A stretch of DNA of 64,000 nt from Eggerthellaceae bacterium UBA3686 (GCA_002371495.1 DFIX01000007.1:62001-126000), one strand, 5' to 3'. Numbered from the stretch's first letter, positions 33,911 to 42,569 are shown. Numbers and translations are program-made. Notes: a model not told the origin generated them from the sequence alone.

Positions 33911-33943
33911 ATGTGTAAAAGGGGTCTGACCCCTTTTACACAT
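33911..33943. repeat. Family 3 palindrome, copy 2, inside the ABC operon
   Basis: ATGTGTAAAAGGGGTC-T-GACCCCTTTTACACAT: perfect 16-bp arms with one central base. It lies between the second permease stop (33950) and the ATPase start (33886). Compared with copy 1, C/G in the arm is replaced by T/A on both sides, so pairing is kept. Confidence 0.9.
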
Positions 33944-33949
33944 TTTTCA

Positions 33950-34627
33950 TTAGTTGCTCCACTTCTTTTCGAGGTGTCGCGCCAGCATGCTAATGGGCCA
34001 ACACACCAGGAAGTACAACAGCAGAATCGTCCCGTAAATGCCGAAAACCGCATTCGGGCTGGCCATGCGATTTGCCTCGATGATCTGCTGGCCGACCTTC
34101 ATGACCTCGACCACGCCGATCATCAGAATTAGGCTCGTCGTTTTAATCATGCGCGTGACGAGGTTAATCGACATCGGAATGAGCCTACGCACCGCCTGCG
34201 GAATGACGATATGGTAGTAAATCTGGGCCTTGTTCATGCCAAGCGCCGCCGCGCTTTCGTACTGATGCTTGGGAATGCTCTCGAGAGACCCGCGCACCAG
34301 GTCGCCCATTTCGCCGACGCCCCAGAAACTGAACACGATTATCGAACTGAGCTCGGCAGATATGTTCAGGCCCATGACGCGGGTGGCGCCGAAGAACACG
34401 ATGAACAGCAACACGAGCTGCGGCATGATTCGCACGATCTCGAGGTAGATGCGGCTGATGACGCGTGCAACCGGATTCTTCCACGTCATGAAGACGCCGA
34501 AGAGCATACCCAGCACCAAGCTGATAATTACCGAAATGACGCTAATTTCGACCGCAACGCCAAGGCCCTGAAGTAGCCGCATGGCGTTGCTGCCCTTGAA
34601 CAGGACATCAAGACCCAAAAGCTCCAT
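33950..34627 (-). CDS. Polar amino-acid ABC transporter permease, second
   Basis: A 225-residue membrane subunit of the His/Glu/Gln/Arg importer type with five helices. The ATPase-contact EAA loop reads YESAAALGMNKAQIYYHIVIPQAVRRLIP (about 120-150). Opening GVAVEISVISVIISLVLGML is typical. It overlaps the first permease gene by 20 bases, so translation is coupled. Confidence 0.92.
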   Translation of the reverse strand: MELLGLDVLFKGSNAMRLLQGLGVAVEISVISVIISLVLGMLFGVFMTWKNPVARVISRIYLEIVRIMPQLVLLFIVFFGATRVMGLNISAELSSIIVFSFWGVGEMGDLVRGSLESIPKHQYESAAALGMNKAQIYYHIVIPQAVRRLIPMSINLVTRMIKTTSLILMIGVVEVMKVGQQIIEANRMASPNAVFGIYGTILLLYFLVCWPISMLARHLEKKWSN

Positions 34628-35270
34628 AGCGAAGCTTCCTTTCGACTACGGTTCCCAATATTGACACTGGCAAAATGATGATCAGATAGAAAATAACAAG
34701 CATGACCAGGCACTCGGTTGTCTTGTAATACAAGCCGATGAGGTCTTTTGCCACGAACATAAGATCCATCAGGCTGATTGCAGAGAAGACGCTCGTCTCC
34801 TTGAGCAGAAAGATTACATTGGCCACGAACGACTGAATCGAAAGCGTCACCGCTTGCGGAAGCACGATATAGCGCATAACCTGCCATTTCGTCATACCGA
34901 GCGACAGCGCGCTTTCGGTTTGTATGGGCTCGACCGCATCCAAGCCGCTTCGGAACGACTCGGCCATATAGGCGCCGCCCAAAAGCGCGAGCCCCAGCAT
35001 GCCGCACATTTCTGCGTCTATGCCGAAGCCGAACACGCGCGGCAGCGCAAAATACATGAAAAACAACTGGATGAGCAGCGGCGTATTCCGATAAAGCTCG
35101 ATGTAGAAGAGCGAAATCTGGTACAGCACCGGTACTTTGTAATGGGTGATCATGGCCACGATCAGACCGATGACCAACGAGCCCAAAATGCCCACCCAGC
35201 CTATGCGCAGGGTAAGCCACATGGCCTGCTCGAACAACGGCAAGTATTCTGCCATTGCGCCGAAGTCCAT
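34608..35270 (-). CDS. Polar amino-acid ABC transporter permease, first
   Basis: A 220-residue permease of the same family. Motifs: WLTLRIGWVGILGSLVIGLI, IELYRNTPLLIQLFF and the EAA loop QTESALSLGMTKWQVMRYIVLPQAV (about 118-143). Together with the next gene it should form a heterodimeric channel; an SBP and an ATPase complete the importer. It is the first gene of the unit; a GAGGGG lies upstream of the ATG. Its upstream region is the 356-bp gap to the FIST-GGDEF gene. Confidence 0.92.
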   Translation of the reverse strand: MDFGAMAEYLPLFEQAMWLTLRIGWVGILGSLVIGLIVAMITHYKVPVLYQISLFYIELYRNTPLLIQLFFMYFALPRVFGFGIDAEMCGMLGLALLGGAYMAESFRSGLDAVEPIQTESALSLGMTKWQVMRYIVLPQAVTLSIQSFVANVIFLLKETSVFSAISLMDLMFVAKDLIGLYYKTTECLVMLVIFYLIIILPVSILGTVVERKLRYGAFGS

Positions 35271-35626
35271 TTGTCCCCTCTCCCCTGCACGAACAGGGCA
35301 TTGTTATGCCTATGCCTATGATTTGATATACGCACGGAATGCAACGTAGTCAAACCTGCGAAGCCTGGCCTCGCACCTGTGAATCGAACGTATTCTAGCA
35401 GGGATTAGCCCGCGCGCAATAAAGGACAAGGTATTTCCACCTGAAGCCCCCATCGGCTCGTCAGCAGCCTGGTAACAGAAACGCGTTTTTTAGGGCATTT
35501 GCCACCCAGCATCAATTGAGTCCGAATATCTGACACTTCTGCCATTTCGTAAACAAAGCTTCGAAGTGCCTTATTATTCGATAAAATCAGAAATCGGCAG
35601 TTTTTCAGCGCGAATGGACAATAATT
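35271..35626. other. 356-bp divergent intergenic region
   Basis: Lies between the importer (minus) and the FIST-GGDEF gene (plus). The half next to 35626 is AT-rich (about 35520-35600, including TTATTATTCGATAAAAT), suggesting the promoter of the GGDEF gene. No ORF with start signals, and no known RNA or repeat is seen. Confidence 0.5.
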
Positions 35627-37390
35627 ATGCAACAACGCACTTTCATACTCGGCGACGAAGATAGCTTCGAGAACGTGCTTGCGGGAATCTCTGATGAACC
35701 GTCGTACAAAAACGCCAGCGGACGCCTGCTCGTGGTTTTCGAGCCAAACTGCAGCCCAGAGCACTGCGCCCCGAAAATCGGGCAGATGGTCGCCGCCCTG
35801 CCCGACGCGCAGATGGTCGGCATGACCACCCTCGGCCCTAACAGCGACGGCCTTGACATGCCCAAAAATACCATGTGCTCGCTTCTCACGTTCGAAACGA
35901 GCGAAGTGAAGGTCTTCTCGTATGACTGCCACAAGATAACCCCGCTGCGTGCGGGTCAGCAATTCGTCGGCGAGCTCACGAAGATCAACGACATAGCCGG
36001 CATCCTGTTCATGTCATCGTCTATCGATCTACTGCCCGCTCCCTTTATCGACGCGGTCTCGAAAGACTATCCCGAAGTACCGATTTTCGGCGCGCAAGCC
36101 GGCACAAAGGATTTTGCGTTCGACCAATCGATGATCATGGGCAACGGCCAGTTCTTCGACCGCGGCATAAACGCCATAGTGTTTTCGGGCAAGGACCTGC
36201 ACGTACAAGTCGACTACAACATGGGCTTCAGGCCGCTTGGCCGCGAATTCACCATCACAGAATGCGGGGAAAACGGCATCGTCTTGACAATCGACGACCT
36301 GCCTGCTGCATCGATTTACGAGCGCTATTTGAACGTTACCCCTGACCAGTACTTTTACGACAACGTCTGCGCATTTCCCTTGCTTTCTGTAAACAACAAT
36401 CTGCTGATCCCGCGCGTACCGCTCAGCTGCACTGAAGACGGGGCGTTGAAGTTCTCGATGAACCTCCCCGTGGACGAGCGGGTTTCGCTTGGCTATTCAA
36501 AGCCGGAGTACTTGTTGCGCGAAACGCTGACGTCTGCGAACGCTATGGCCAAATTCAAACCAGACGCACTATTGCTGTTTGCCTGCATGAACCGACGCAT
36601 ATTCATGGGAAACGAAAAGGCTGACCGTGAATTTGCGTATTACGCCAATGCAAATCCTAACGTTTGCTGGACCTACGGATTTGGCGAAGTGTACAAGACC
36701 TGGGAGGGCGGAGGCATCCTCAACAGCTCCCTCGTAGCGGTCGGCATGCGCGAAGGAGCCCCATCGGACGCCCCGATTCCTGAATACGTCGACATAGAAC
36801 TGCAGAATACGGAGGAGAAAACACACGCGAATATCCCCCTCTCGGACAGGATGATTACGTTCCTCGAGGCTACGTCTGCCGATTTGCGCGCAATGATCGA
36901 CAATCTGTCGCTGCTCGCGCAACGCGACACGCTGACCGGGTTGTATAACCGCCGTTACATGAACGAGCATCTGGGCTATGAGCTCTCTCGCCTAAAAGAA
37001 GGCGATCGGCTCGTCCTGCTCATGTACGACATCGATCATTTCAAACGCATCAACGACACATACGGTCACGATGTTGGCGACGGCATACTACGCGAACTGA
37101 CCGCGCGCGTAGAAGAAGCCATCCGCACCAACGACGTTCTGAGCCGTTGGGGTGGAGAGGAATTCCTGCTGCTGTTCACGCGCGCAGACCCGTCGTTGGC
37201 GATGGAGCTTGCAGAGCGCGTGCGCCGTCATGTTGAAGAACGAGATTTCAAGCCTGTTGGACGCGTGACCATCAGCGTCGGCGTAACCTTGGGTACACCC
37301 GAAGATACTGTCGACACGTTGTTCAAGCGCGTCGACGAAGCCCTCTATGAGGCTAAGAACACTGGTAGAAACCGCGTCTGCATGAAATAG
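35627..37390 (+). CDS. FIST-domain sensor fused to GGDEF diguanylate cyclase
   Basis: A 587-residue cytoplasmic signalling protein that likely makes cyclic di-GMP in response to a small ligand. FIST N-domain about 30-225 (LLVVFEPNCSPEHCAPKIGQ..., GILFMSSSIDLLPAPFIDAV, PIFGAQAGTKDF); FIST_C about 225-370 (ANAMAKFKPDALLLFACMNR, WTYGFGEVYKTW). A short helix leads to GGDEF (about 420-585): DTLTGLYNRRYMNE, the metal Asp in YDIDHFKRIND, and active-site GGEEF (about 508). No RxxD-type inhibitory site is obvious. No membrane helices. FIST is thought to bind small ligands such as amino acids; the adjacent amino-acid importer fits but is only context. Confidence 0.92.
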   Translation: MQQRTFILGDEDSFENVLAGISDEPSYKNASGRLLVVFEPNCSPEHCAPKIGQMVAALPDAQMVGMTTLGPNSDGLDMPKNTMCSLLTFETSEVKVFSYDCHKITPLRAGQQFVGELTKINDIAGILFMSSSIDLLPAPFIDAVSKDYPEVPIFGAQAGTKDFAFDQSMIMGNGQFFDRGINAIVFSGKDLHVQVDYNMGFRPLGREFTITECGENGIVLTIDDLPAASIYERYLNVTPDQYFYDNVCAFPLLSVNNNLLIPRVPLSCTEDGALKFSMNLPVDERVSLGYSKPEYLLRETLTSANAMAKFKPDALLLFACMNRRIFMGNEKADREFAYYANANPNVCWTYGFGEVYKTWEGGGILNSSLVAVGMREGAPSDAPIPEYVDIELQNTEEKTHANIPLSDRMITFLEATSADLRAMIDNLSLLAQRDTLTGLYNRRYMNEHLGYELSRLKEGDRLVLLMYDIDHFKRINDTYGHDVGDGILRELTARVEEAIRTNDVLSRWGGEEFLLLFTRADPSLAMELAERVRRHVEERDFKPVGRVTISVGVTLGTPEDTVDTLFKRVDEALYEAKNTGRNRVCMK

Positions 37391-37450
37391 GGGAATAGAG
37401 GAATAGGGGCAGGTTTTCAGCCGCGCCCGTACCGCATCAGTTGCATTTGA

Positions 37451-37915
37451 CTAATCGCCCAGGGCAACGAGGACCTTGCGCAGAATCCGGACGAGGTCCT
37501 CGGCGTCTCTCGGATCAATCTTCAGGCATTGCCCCATCGAAATCGGGACCTTCCGGGCTTCCTGTTTCATGGCCTTGCCCGCCTCGGTCAGAACGACATC
37601 GACGCGCCGCCCGTCGTCCTCGCTCCGCTCGCGCGTCAGCAAACCCCGTGCCTCGAGCTTCTTCAGGAGCGGGGTCAACGTCCCGGAATCAAGATACAGA
37701 CGCTCGCCGAGCTTTGTAACCGACGTGGGTCCGTACTCCCAAAGCGCCATCATAACCAAATACTGTGTATACGTAAGCCCCAACTCGTCGAGATATGGCG
37801 AATAGCGGCGCACCACCTCTTTCGAGCATGCGTACAGGGGGAAGCACAGCTGGTTTTCGAGCTTCAGCAATTCTTCGGTTGGTATTTCGTCGATAAGCAC
37901 AGCAGTAGTATCCAT
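37451..37915 (-). CDS. ohrR: MarR-family redox regulator of the OhrR type
   Basis: A 154-residue repressor that senses organic peroxides. The single N-terminal peroxide-sensing cysteine, Cys24, lies in LENQLCFPLYACSKEVV, as in one-Cys OhrR proteins (a second Cys follows at about 30). LTYTQYLVMMALWEYGPTSV and the winged helix SGTLTPLLKKLEARGLLTRERSEDDGRRV are typical. The glutathione peroxidase gene lies 122 bp upstream in the same direction, with an OhrR-type operator in front. Its own promoter overlaps a poorer operator. Confidence 0.88.
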   Translation of the reverse strand: MDTTAVLIDEIPTEELLKLENQLCFPLYACSKEVVRRYSPYLDELGLTYTQYLVMMALWEYGPTSVTKLGERLYLDSGTLTPLLKKLEARGLLTRERSEDDGRRVDVVLTEAGKAMKQEARKVPISMGQCLKIDPRDAEDLVRILRKVLVALGD

Positions 37916-37923
37916 GGTTGCTT

Positions 37924-37947
37924 AATTGTACACGAACGTTTTAATTT
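37924..37947. promoter_or_regulatory. Possible degenerate OhrR operator before ohrR
   Basis: AATTGTACACGAACGTTTTAAT partly follows the Bacillus OhrR-box layout. On the minus strand it covers a TACAAT -10 box that ends 9 bases before the ohrR ATG, as expected for self-repression. Confidence 0.35.
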
Positions 37948-38037
37948 CAAGTCCGAACCGCCAATCATAGCCATCGCCGGGCCCCGTTCTCGCAAAGGGC
38001 CCGGCTGGTCCTCGACGGGCCTACAGAACTGACGCTG

Positions 38038-38580
38038 TTACAGAGCAGCCGCAACAGCCTTCTTCACATCTTCCATTTCGACCGTTGGCTCAAAACGCGC
38101 CACGACGTTGCCCTGGCGGTCCACAAGGAACTTGGTAAAGTTCCACTTGATGTAGGCCTTTTCGCCGAACTTGGAGTTGTTCATGTTCGCGAACTTCTCG
38201 AGAGCCTTGTTCTTGATGCCCTTGCCAAAACCTTCGAACGGCTTTTCGGTGGCCAAGTAGGCAAACAGCGGGTCAGCCCCCTCGCCGTTCACTTCAATCT
38301 TCTTGAACTGGGGGAACTCCGTGCCGAATTTCACCTGGCAGAATTCATGAATCTCGTCATCGCTTTCGGGAGCCTGGTCGGCAAACTGATTGCAGGGGAA
38401 ATCGAGTATCTCGAACCCCTGATCGCGATATTCCTTGTACATTGCCTCGAGAGGCTCGTAATGCGGGGTGAACCCGCAGCCCGTAGCCGTATTGACGACA
38501 AGCAACACTTTCCCTTCGTATTCCCCGAGAGAAACTTCGCTACCGTCAAGTGCCGTTGCCTTGAAATCGTAAACGCTCAT
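38038..38580 (-). CDS. Glutathione peroxidase family thiol peroxidase
   Basis: A 180-residue peroxidase reducing organic or hydrogen peroxides; most bacterial members use thioredoxin. The catalytic tetrad is visible: Cys in NTATGCGFTPHY (about 36), Gln in FPCNQFADQAP (about 70), Trp and Asn in IKWNFTKFLVD (about 145). The peroxidatic residue is Cys, not selenocysteine. AAAGGA lies 7 bases before the ATG. The operator at 38607-38632 and the neighbour ohrR point to induction by organic peroxides. Confidence 0.94.
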   Translation of the reverse strand: MSVYDFKATALDGSEVSLGEYEGKVLLVVNTATGCGFTPHYEPLEAMYKEYRDQGFEILDFPCNQFADQAPESDDEIHEFCQVKFGTEFPQFKKIEVNGEGADPLFAYLATEKPFEGFGKGIKNKALEKFANMNNSKFGEKAYIKWNFTKFLVDRQGNVVARFEPTVEMEDVKKAVAAAL

Positions 38581-38606
38581 GTTCGATCCTTTCTCATAAA
38601 AATTTT

Positions 38607-38632
38607 AAACAATTATATTGTATACAATTTAT
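38607..38632. promoter_or_regulatory. OhrR-type operator before the glutathione peroxidase gene
   Basis: ACAATTATATTGTATACAAT at 38609-38628 has the perfect palindrome ATTGTATACAAT (38617-38628) and closely follows the Bacillus ohrA operator layout. On the minus strand it overlaps a TATAAT -10, so bound OhrR would block the peroxidase promoter. Confidence 0.65.
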
Positions 38633-38752
38633 TTATTTGCGCAAGTGGCTCTGAAGCTACGCCACTACGATATGTTCAACTTTTTTGTTAATTCGTATTA
38701 TTTGAACAAATCCGCTATACTGACACAGTTTACTAACATGAAAGGCTTGTTT

Positions 38753-40006
38753 ATGGAACTCATCGGAACCATAGTCGTATACATCATGATGGCCTGCATG
38801 GCCGCAGGCGCCATCGCGTCCATCGTCAAACCCGAGAGCGAGTTGGGCAACCAATTCATCGAAGGCCTGTACTCCATCGGCCCGATCTTCTTGTCGGTCG
38901 GCGGCATCTTCGCCTCGATCCCGTACATCACCTGGTTCGTCGAAACCGTCTTTGGGCCAGCATTCGGCCTGGTAGGCGCAGATCCTGCGCTTGCTTCGAC
39001 CACCATCGTTGCTACCGACATGGGCGGCTACCAAACCGCCGACGCCATTGCAGCCACGCGCGAGAGCTGGATCATGGCCATGTTCACCGGATTCATGGCC
39101 GGCGCCACCATCGTATACTCACTGCCCATTGGCCTGCGCATGGTCGATAAGAAAGACCATAAGTACCTGGCGCTCGGCATGATGTGCGGTTTCGTTTCCA
39201 TTCCGTTCGGCGTCCTCGTGGGCTCTTTGGTCATCATGCTGTCGAACCCGATGATTCGCGCGACCATCTCGAACAACGCTGAGGCGACTTACCAGATGGC
39301 GCTCACTGCGGGCGAGATGATGCCGAACCTGATCCCCATCACCATCATCTGCGTGCTGATCGCCCTCGGCCTGAAGTTTATTCCGAACGGCATGATCAAG
39401 GGCTTTACCGTCTTCGGGCGCTTCATCGACTACGCTGCGCGCATCGTGCTCATGCTGTCGATCATCGAATACTTCACCGGCTGCTTCTCGACTATCTTCG
39501 GTGGCTGGGGCTTCGAGCCGCTGGCAGCGTACGGTGTGCTCGACCCCGAGACCGGCACCTACACCGACGCCTACATCTCGCAATCGGTCGAGGTCGTCAG
39601 CTCCATCGGTATGATGCTGGCAGGCGCCTTCCCCATGGTGTATCTGATCAAAACCTACCTGGCTAAGCCGCTCGGCAAAATCGGCAACTTCTTCGGTCTT
39701 TCGGACCTAGCTGTTTCAGGCATCCTAGCCACGTCGGCCAATGCGTTGGCGCTGTTCCCCATGATTCGCGACATGGAGCCGCTCGACAAGGTCAAGGTGC
39801 TTGCGTACTGCGTATGCGGTTCGTTCATCATCGGCGACCATCTGTCGTTCTGCGCGACCTACCAGCCCACGCTCATCGCGCCGCTGATGATCGGCAAGTT
39901 CGTGGCTGCAATTCTTGCCATCGTGTTCGTGCGCTGGCTCGCCAAAAAGAAGACCCTCGAGCTCGCCGCCGCCGACGAAGCCGCCGAAGCCGCTGCTGCA
40001 GCCTAG
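38753..40006 (+). CDS. eutH: EutH-type ethanolamine transporter
   Basis: A 417-residue membrane protein with about ten helices. EutH proteins bring in ethanolamine. The opening GTIVVYIMMACMAAGAIASIV...ESELGNQFIEGLYSIGPIFLSVGGIFASIPYITWFVE matches the family, as do TDMGGYQTADAIA and YCVCGSFIIGDHLSFCATYQP. It ends in an Ala/Glu-rich tail. The ATG at 38753 is chosen because AAAGG lies 7 bases upstream; a TATACT box at 38715-38720 is the likely -10. No eutABC or microcompartment gene is nearby, so it is an orphan. Confidence 0.9.
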   Translation: MELIGTIVVYIMMACMAAGAIASIVKPESELGNQFIEGLYSIGPIFLSVGGIFASIPYITWFVETVFGPAFGLVGADPALASTTIVATDMGGYQTADAIAATRESWIMAMFTGFMAGATIVYSLPIGLRMVDKKDHKYLALGMMCGFVSIPFGVLVGSLVIMLSNPMIRATISNNAEATYQMALTAGEMMPNLIPITIICVLIALGLKFIPNGMIKGFTVFGRFIDYAARIVLMLSIIEYFTGCFSTIFGGWGFEPLAAYGVLDPETGTYTDAYISQSVEVVSSIGMMLAGAFPMVYLIKTYLAKPLGKIGNFFGLSDLAVSGILATSANALALFPMIRDMEPLDKVKVLAYCVCGSFIIGDHLSFCATYQPTLIAPLMIGKFVAAILAIVFVRWLAKKKTLELAAADEAAEAAAAA

Positions 40007-40024
40007 CCATCCTGCGTCGCCCAG

Positions 40025-40145
40025 CTTATCCCACCGCGTTTCCGCAGGCAGGAGCGCGCTCCGGCTTGGCTTCGCCTAACCTATGTGAATTACAGGAACA
40101 GTGGCTGCAGAATCGCCGGAGTCACGCCCCTGCCTGCGGAAACGC
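40025..40145 (-). repeat. Family 1 structured element, unit A1
   Basis: Read on the minus strand: arms GCGTTTCCGCAGGCAGG and CCTGCCTGCGGAAACGC; core GACTCCGGCGATTCTGCAGC with GCC paired to GGC in TTAGGCGAAGCCAAGC; tail GGTGGGATAAG. Head to head with A2 across 46 bp, just after eutH. Confidence 0.9.
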
Positions 40146-40191
40146 TACCGCACCATGGGTCCGAATGCGCAGTTGCACCCGAGGTAACAGA

Positions 40192-40314
40192 GCGCTTCCG
40201 CATGCGAAGTCGTGACTCCGGCGATTCTGCAGCCACATTATTCCAAAATACATATAGGTTTAGGCGAAGCCAAGCCGGAGTGCGACTCCGCATGCGGAAG
40301 CGCGGTGGGATAAG
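40192..40314 (+). repeat. Family 1 structured element, unit A2
   Basis: Arms GCGCTTCCGCATGCG and CGCATGCGGAAGCGC; core GACTCCGGCGATTCTGCAGC and TAGGTTTAGGCGAAGCCAAG; tail GGTGGGATAAG. The tail ends 43 bases before the GtrA ATG. Confidence 0.9.
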
Positions 40315-40343
40315 CAAGATGCCAAAACCGAATGCGGATTGTT

Positions 40344-40349
40344 TATACT
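40344..40349 (+). promoter_or_regulatory. -10 box of the GtrA gene, leaderless arrangement
   Basis: TATACT is followed by exactly 7 bases and the ATG at 40357, with no Shine-Dalgarno. Confidence 0.5.
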
Positions 40350-40356
40350 ATCCACC

Positions 40357-40746
40357 ATGAAAAAACTCATCGAACAGTTCATGAAATTCGGCGTGGTTGG
40401 TTTCATAGCCTTCTTCATCGACTACGGATTGCTGGCTTTCTGCACCGAAATCCTGCACATCAACTATCTCGTCAGCGCAACAATCGGCTTTACGGTTTCG
40501 GTCATCTTCAACTACCTTGCCTCGATGCGTTACGTCTTTACGCACAAAGAAGGCATGAGCAGACGAAGGGAATTCGTGATCTTCGTCGTTTTATCCGTGA
40601 TCGGACTTATTATTAACAACGCTATTATGTGGGCGGGGGTCGAGCTTCTGCACGTTCATTACCTCATCGTGAAGATCGCAGCTACCGCCATCGTGATGGT
40701 TTGGAATTTTGTAACGAGAAAAGTATTCCTAGACGCTGGAGAATAA
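40357..40746 (+). CDS. GtrA-family membrane protein
   Basis: A 129-residue protein with four helices. GtrA proteins are thought to help flip lipid-linked sugars across the membrane for cell-surface glycosylation. Seen: KFGVVGFIAFFIDYGLLAF, the family motif FTVSVIFNYLASMRYVFTHKEG and the end VWNFVTRKVFL. The ATG at 40357 fits the leaderless promoter; the in-frame TTG at 40339 is unlikely. The acyl-CoA ligase gene begins one base after its stop, so they share an mRNA, an unexpected partner. Confidence 0.9.
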   Translation: MKKLIEQFMKFGVVGFIAFFIDYGLLAFCTEILHINYLVSATIGFTVSVIFNYLASMRYVFTHKEGMSRRREFVIFVVLSVIGLIINNAIMWAGVELLHVHYLIVKIAATAIVMVWNFVTRKVFLDAGE

Positions 40747-40747
40747 C

Positions 40748-42391
40748 ATGCCTGCAACCGACTATCTGATCATGAACGCAGCAAAATACCCCGATGATAT
40801 CGCCCTTGTCGAGGTCAATCCTGCCATTCGCGAAAGCCGCGGCAAGACGTGGCGCGACTACGAGCTCGTCGAAGCCCCCGCGTCCGAGCGCTATCGCCGT
40901 GAAATCACCTGGAAGGTATTCAACGCCGAAGCCAATCGTTTTGCCCATCTGCTCATCGAGACCGGTGTCACGGACCGCAGCACTAAAGTTGGAATCTTGC
41001 TGATGAACTGCCTGGAATGGCTGCCCATCTATTTCGGCGTGCTGAAAGCCGGCGCCGTTGCCGTTCCGCTGAACTACCGCTACACCGCCGACGAGATCAA
41101 GTATTGCCTCGAGCTCGCCGACTGTGAAGTCCTCGTGTTTGGCCCAGAATTCATTGGGCGCGTCGAGCAGATCGTCGACCGCATGCCGCAAATCAAGCGC
41201 ATGTACTTCGTCGGCGAGGAGTGCCCCTCGTTCGCACGCAGCTACAACAAGCGCGTGGTCCACTTCTCGGCGGAAGAGCCCAACGTCGTCATCTCGGACC
41301 AGGACGATGCGGCCATCTACTTCAGCAGCGGCACGACGGGCTTCCCGAAGGCGATTCTGCATAATCACCTGAGCCTCATGCAAGCCGGCCAATGCGAACA
41401 GCACCATCACGGCCAAACGCGCGACGACTGTTTCCTGTGCATTCCGCCGCTGTATCACACGGGCGCCAAGATTCACTGGTTCGGCAGCTTGGTCAGCGGC
41501 AGCAAGGGAGTCATCTTGCGCGGCGTGCGCCCTGACTGGATCCTGCAGACGGTTTCCGAAGAGCACTGCACGCTGGTATGGCTGCTCGTGCCCTGGGCCC
41601 AGGACATCCTTGATGCCATCGACGATGGCAAGGTAAATCTGGATGACTACCGCCTAGACCAATGGCGGCTCATGCATATCGGCGCGCAACCGGTACCCCC
41701 GAGCCTCGTGCGCCGCTGGAAGAAACGTTTCCCCAACCACGACTACGACAATAACTACGGCCTATCCGAAGGCATGGGCCCCGGAAGCATCCACCTGGGC
41801 GTCGAGAACTTCGAGCACCTCGAGACCAACGGCATTCCCGGCTGGGGCTGGGAAGCCGAAATCCGCCGCGAAGACGGCTCGGTCGTCGAGCCCGGCAGCG
41901 AAGACGTGGGCGAGCTGTGCCTTAAGGGCAACTGCGTCATGGTCGAGTACTACAACAATCCCGAGGCGACGGCCGAATCGCTGCGCGACGGCTGGCTCTA
42001 CACCGGCGATGTAGCCAAGATCGACGCCGATGGCTTCATCACGCTCGTCGACCGCGCGAAGGACGTCATCATCACGGGCGGCGAGAACCTTTACCCCGTG
42101 CAAATCGAGGCCTTCATCCGCAGCAACGACGCTGTAAAGGACGTCGCCGTCATCGGAATGCCCGACGAGCGTCTCGGCGAAATCGCTTGCGCCATCATCG
42201 AGCTGAAGGAAGGCCGCGAATGCTCCGAAGAGCAGATGGCCGATTTCTGCCTGGACCTGCCGCGCTACAAGCGCCCGCGCCGCTACATTTTCGCGGAAGT
42301 GCCGCGCAACTCGACCGGCAAGATCGACAAGCCCGGCCTGCGCGAACGCTACGGCGCCGCCCACCTCGTCGCCGAGGAAACCACCAACTAA
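40748..42391 (+). CDS. Acyl-CoA synthetase (AMP-forming), substrate unknown
   Basis: Activates a carboxylic acid via an acyl-AMP to its CoA thioester. The 547 residues carry the P-loop YFSSGTTGFPKAILH (about 195), the A5-like NNYGLSEGMGPG (about 335), the A8 hinge WLYTGDVAKIDADGFITLVDRAKDVI (about 415) and the A10 lysine in NSTGKIDK (about 522). Overall closest in style to carnitine/crotonobetaine-type and medium/long-chain ligases. GGAG lies 8 bases before the ATG. Coupled to the GtrA gene; two family 1 units follow. Confidence 0.9.
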   Translation: MPATDYLIMNAAKYPDDIALVEVNPAIRESRGKTWRDYELVEAPASERYRREITWKVFNAEANRFAHLLIETGVTDRSTKVGILLMNCLEWLPIYFGVLKAGAVAVPLNYRYTADEIKYCLELADCEVLVFGPEFIGRVEQIVDRMPQIKRMYFVGEECPSFARSYNKRVVHFSAEEPNVVISDQDDAAIYFSSGTTGFPKAILHNHLSLMQAGQCEQHHHGQTRDDCFLCIPPLYHTGAKIHWFGSLVSGSKGVILRGVRPDWILQTVSEEHCTLVWLLVPWAQDILDAIDDGKVNLDDYRLDQWRLMHIGAQPVPPSLVRRWKKRFPNHDYDNNYGLSEGMGPGSIHLGVENFEHLETNGIPGWGWEAEIRREDGSVVEPGSEDVGELCLKGNCVMVEYYNNPEATAESLRDGWLYTGDVAKIDADGFITLVDRAKDVIITGGENLYPVQIEAFIRSNDAVKDVAVIGMPDERLGEIACAIIELKEGRECSEEQMADFCLDLPRYKRPRRYIFAEVPRNSTGKIDKPGLRERYGAAHLVAEETTN

Positions 42392-42402
42392 ACTGAGTCT
42401 CG

Positions 42403-42529
42403 CTTATTTATCCCGCCGCGCTCCTGCGGGCGGGGCTGCGCTCCGGCTTGGCTTCGGCTAAACCTATATGGGGTTTAGAATACAGTGCCTGCAGAATCGC
42501 CGGAGTCACAGCCCCGCCCGCAGGAGCGC
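42403..42529 (-). repeat. Family 1 structured element, unit C1
   Basis: On the minus strand: arms GCGCTCCTGCGGGCGGGGCT and AGCCCCGCCCGCAGGAGCGC; core GACTCCGGCGATTCTGCAGG with the swapped GGC/GCC pair (TTTAGCCGAAGCC); tail GGCGGGATAA. Head to head with C2 across 40 bp, starting 11 bases after the ligase stop. Confidence 0.9.
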
Positions 42530-42569
42530 TTCGTAAACCAGGGAGCTTGTAGCCATACGTTATAACGAA

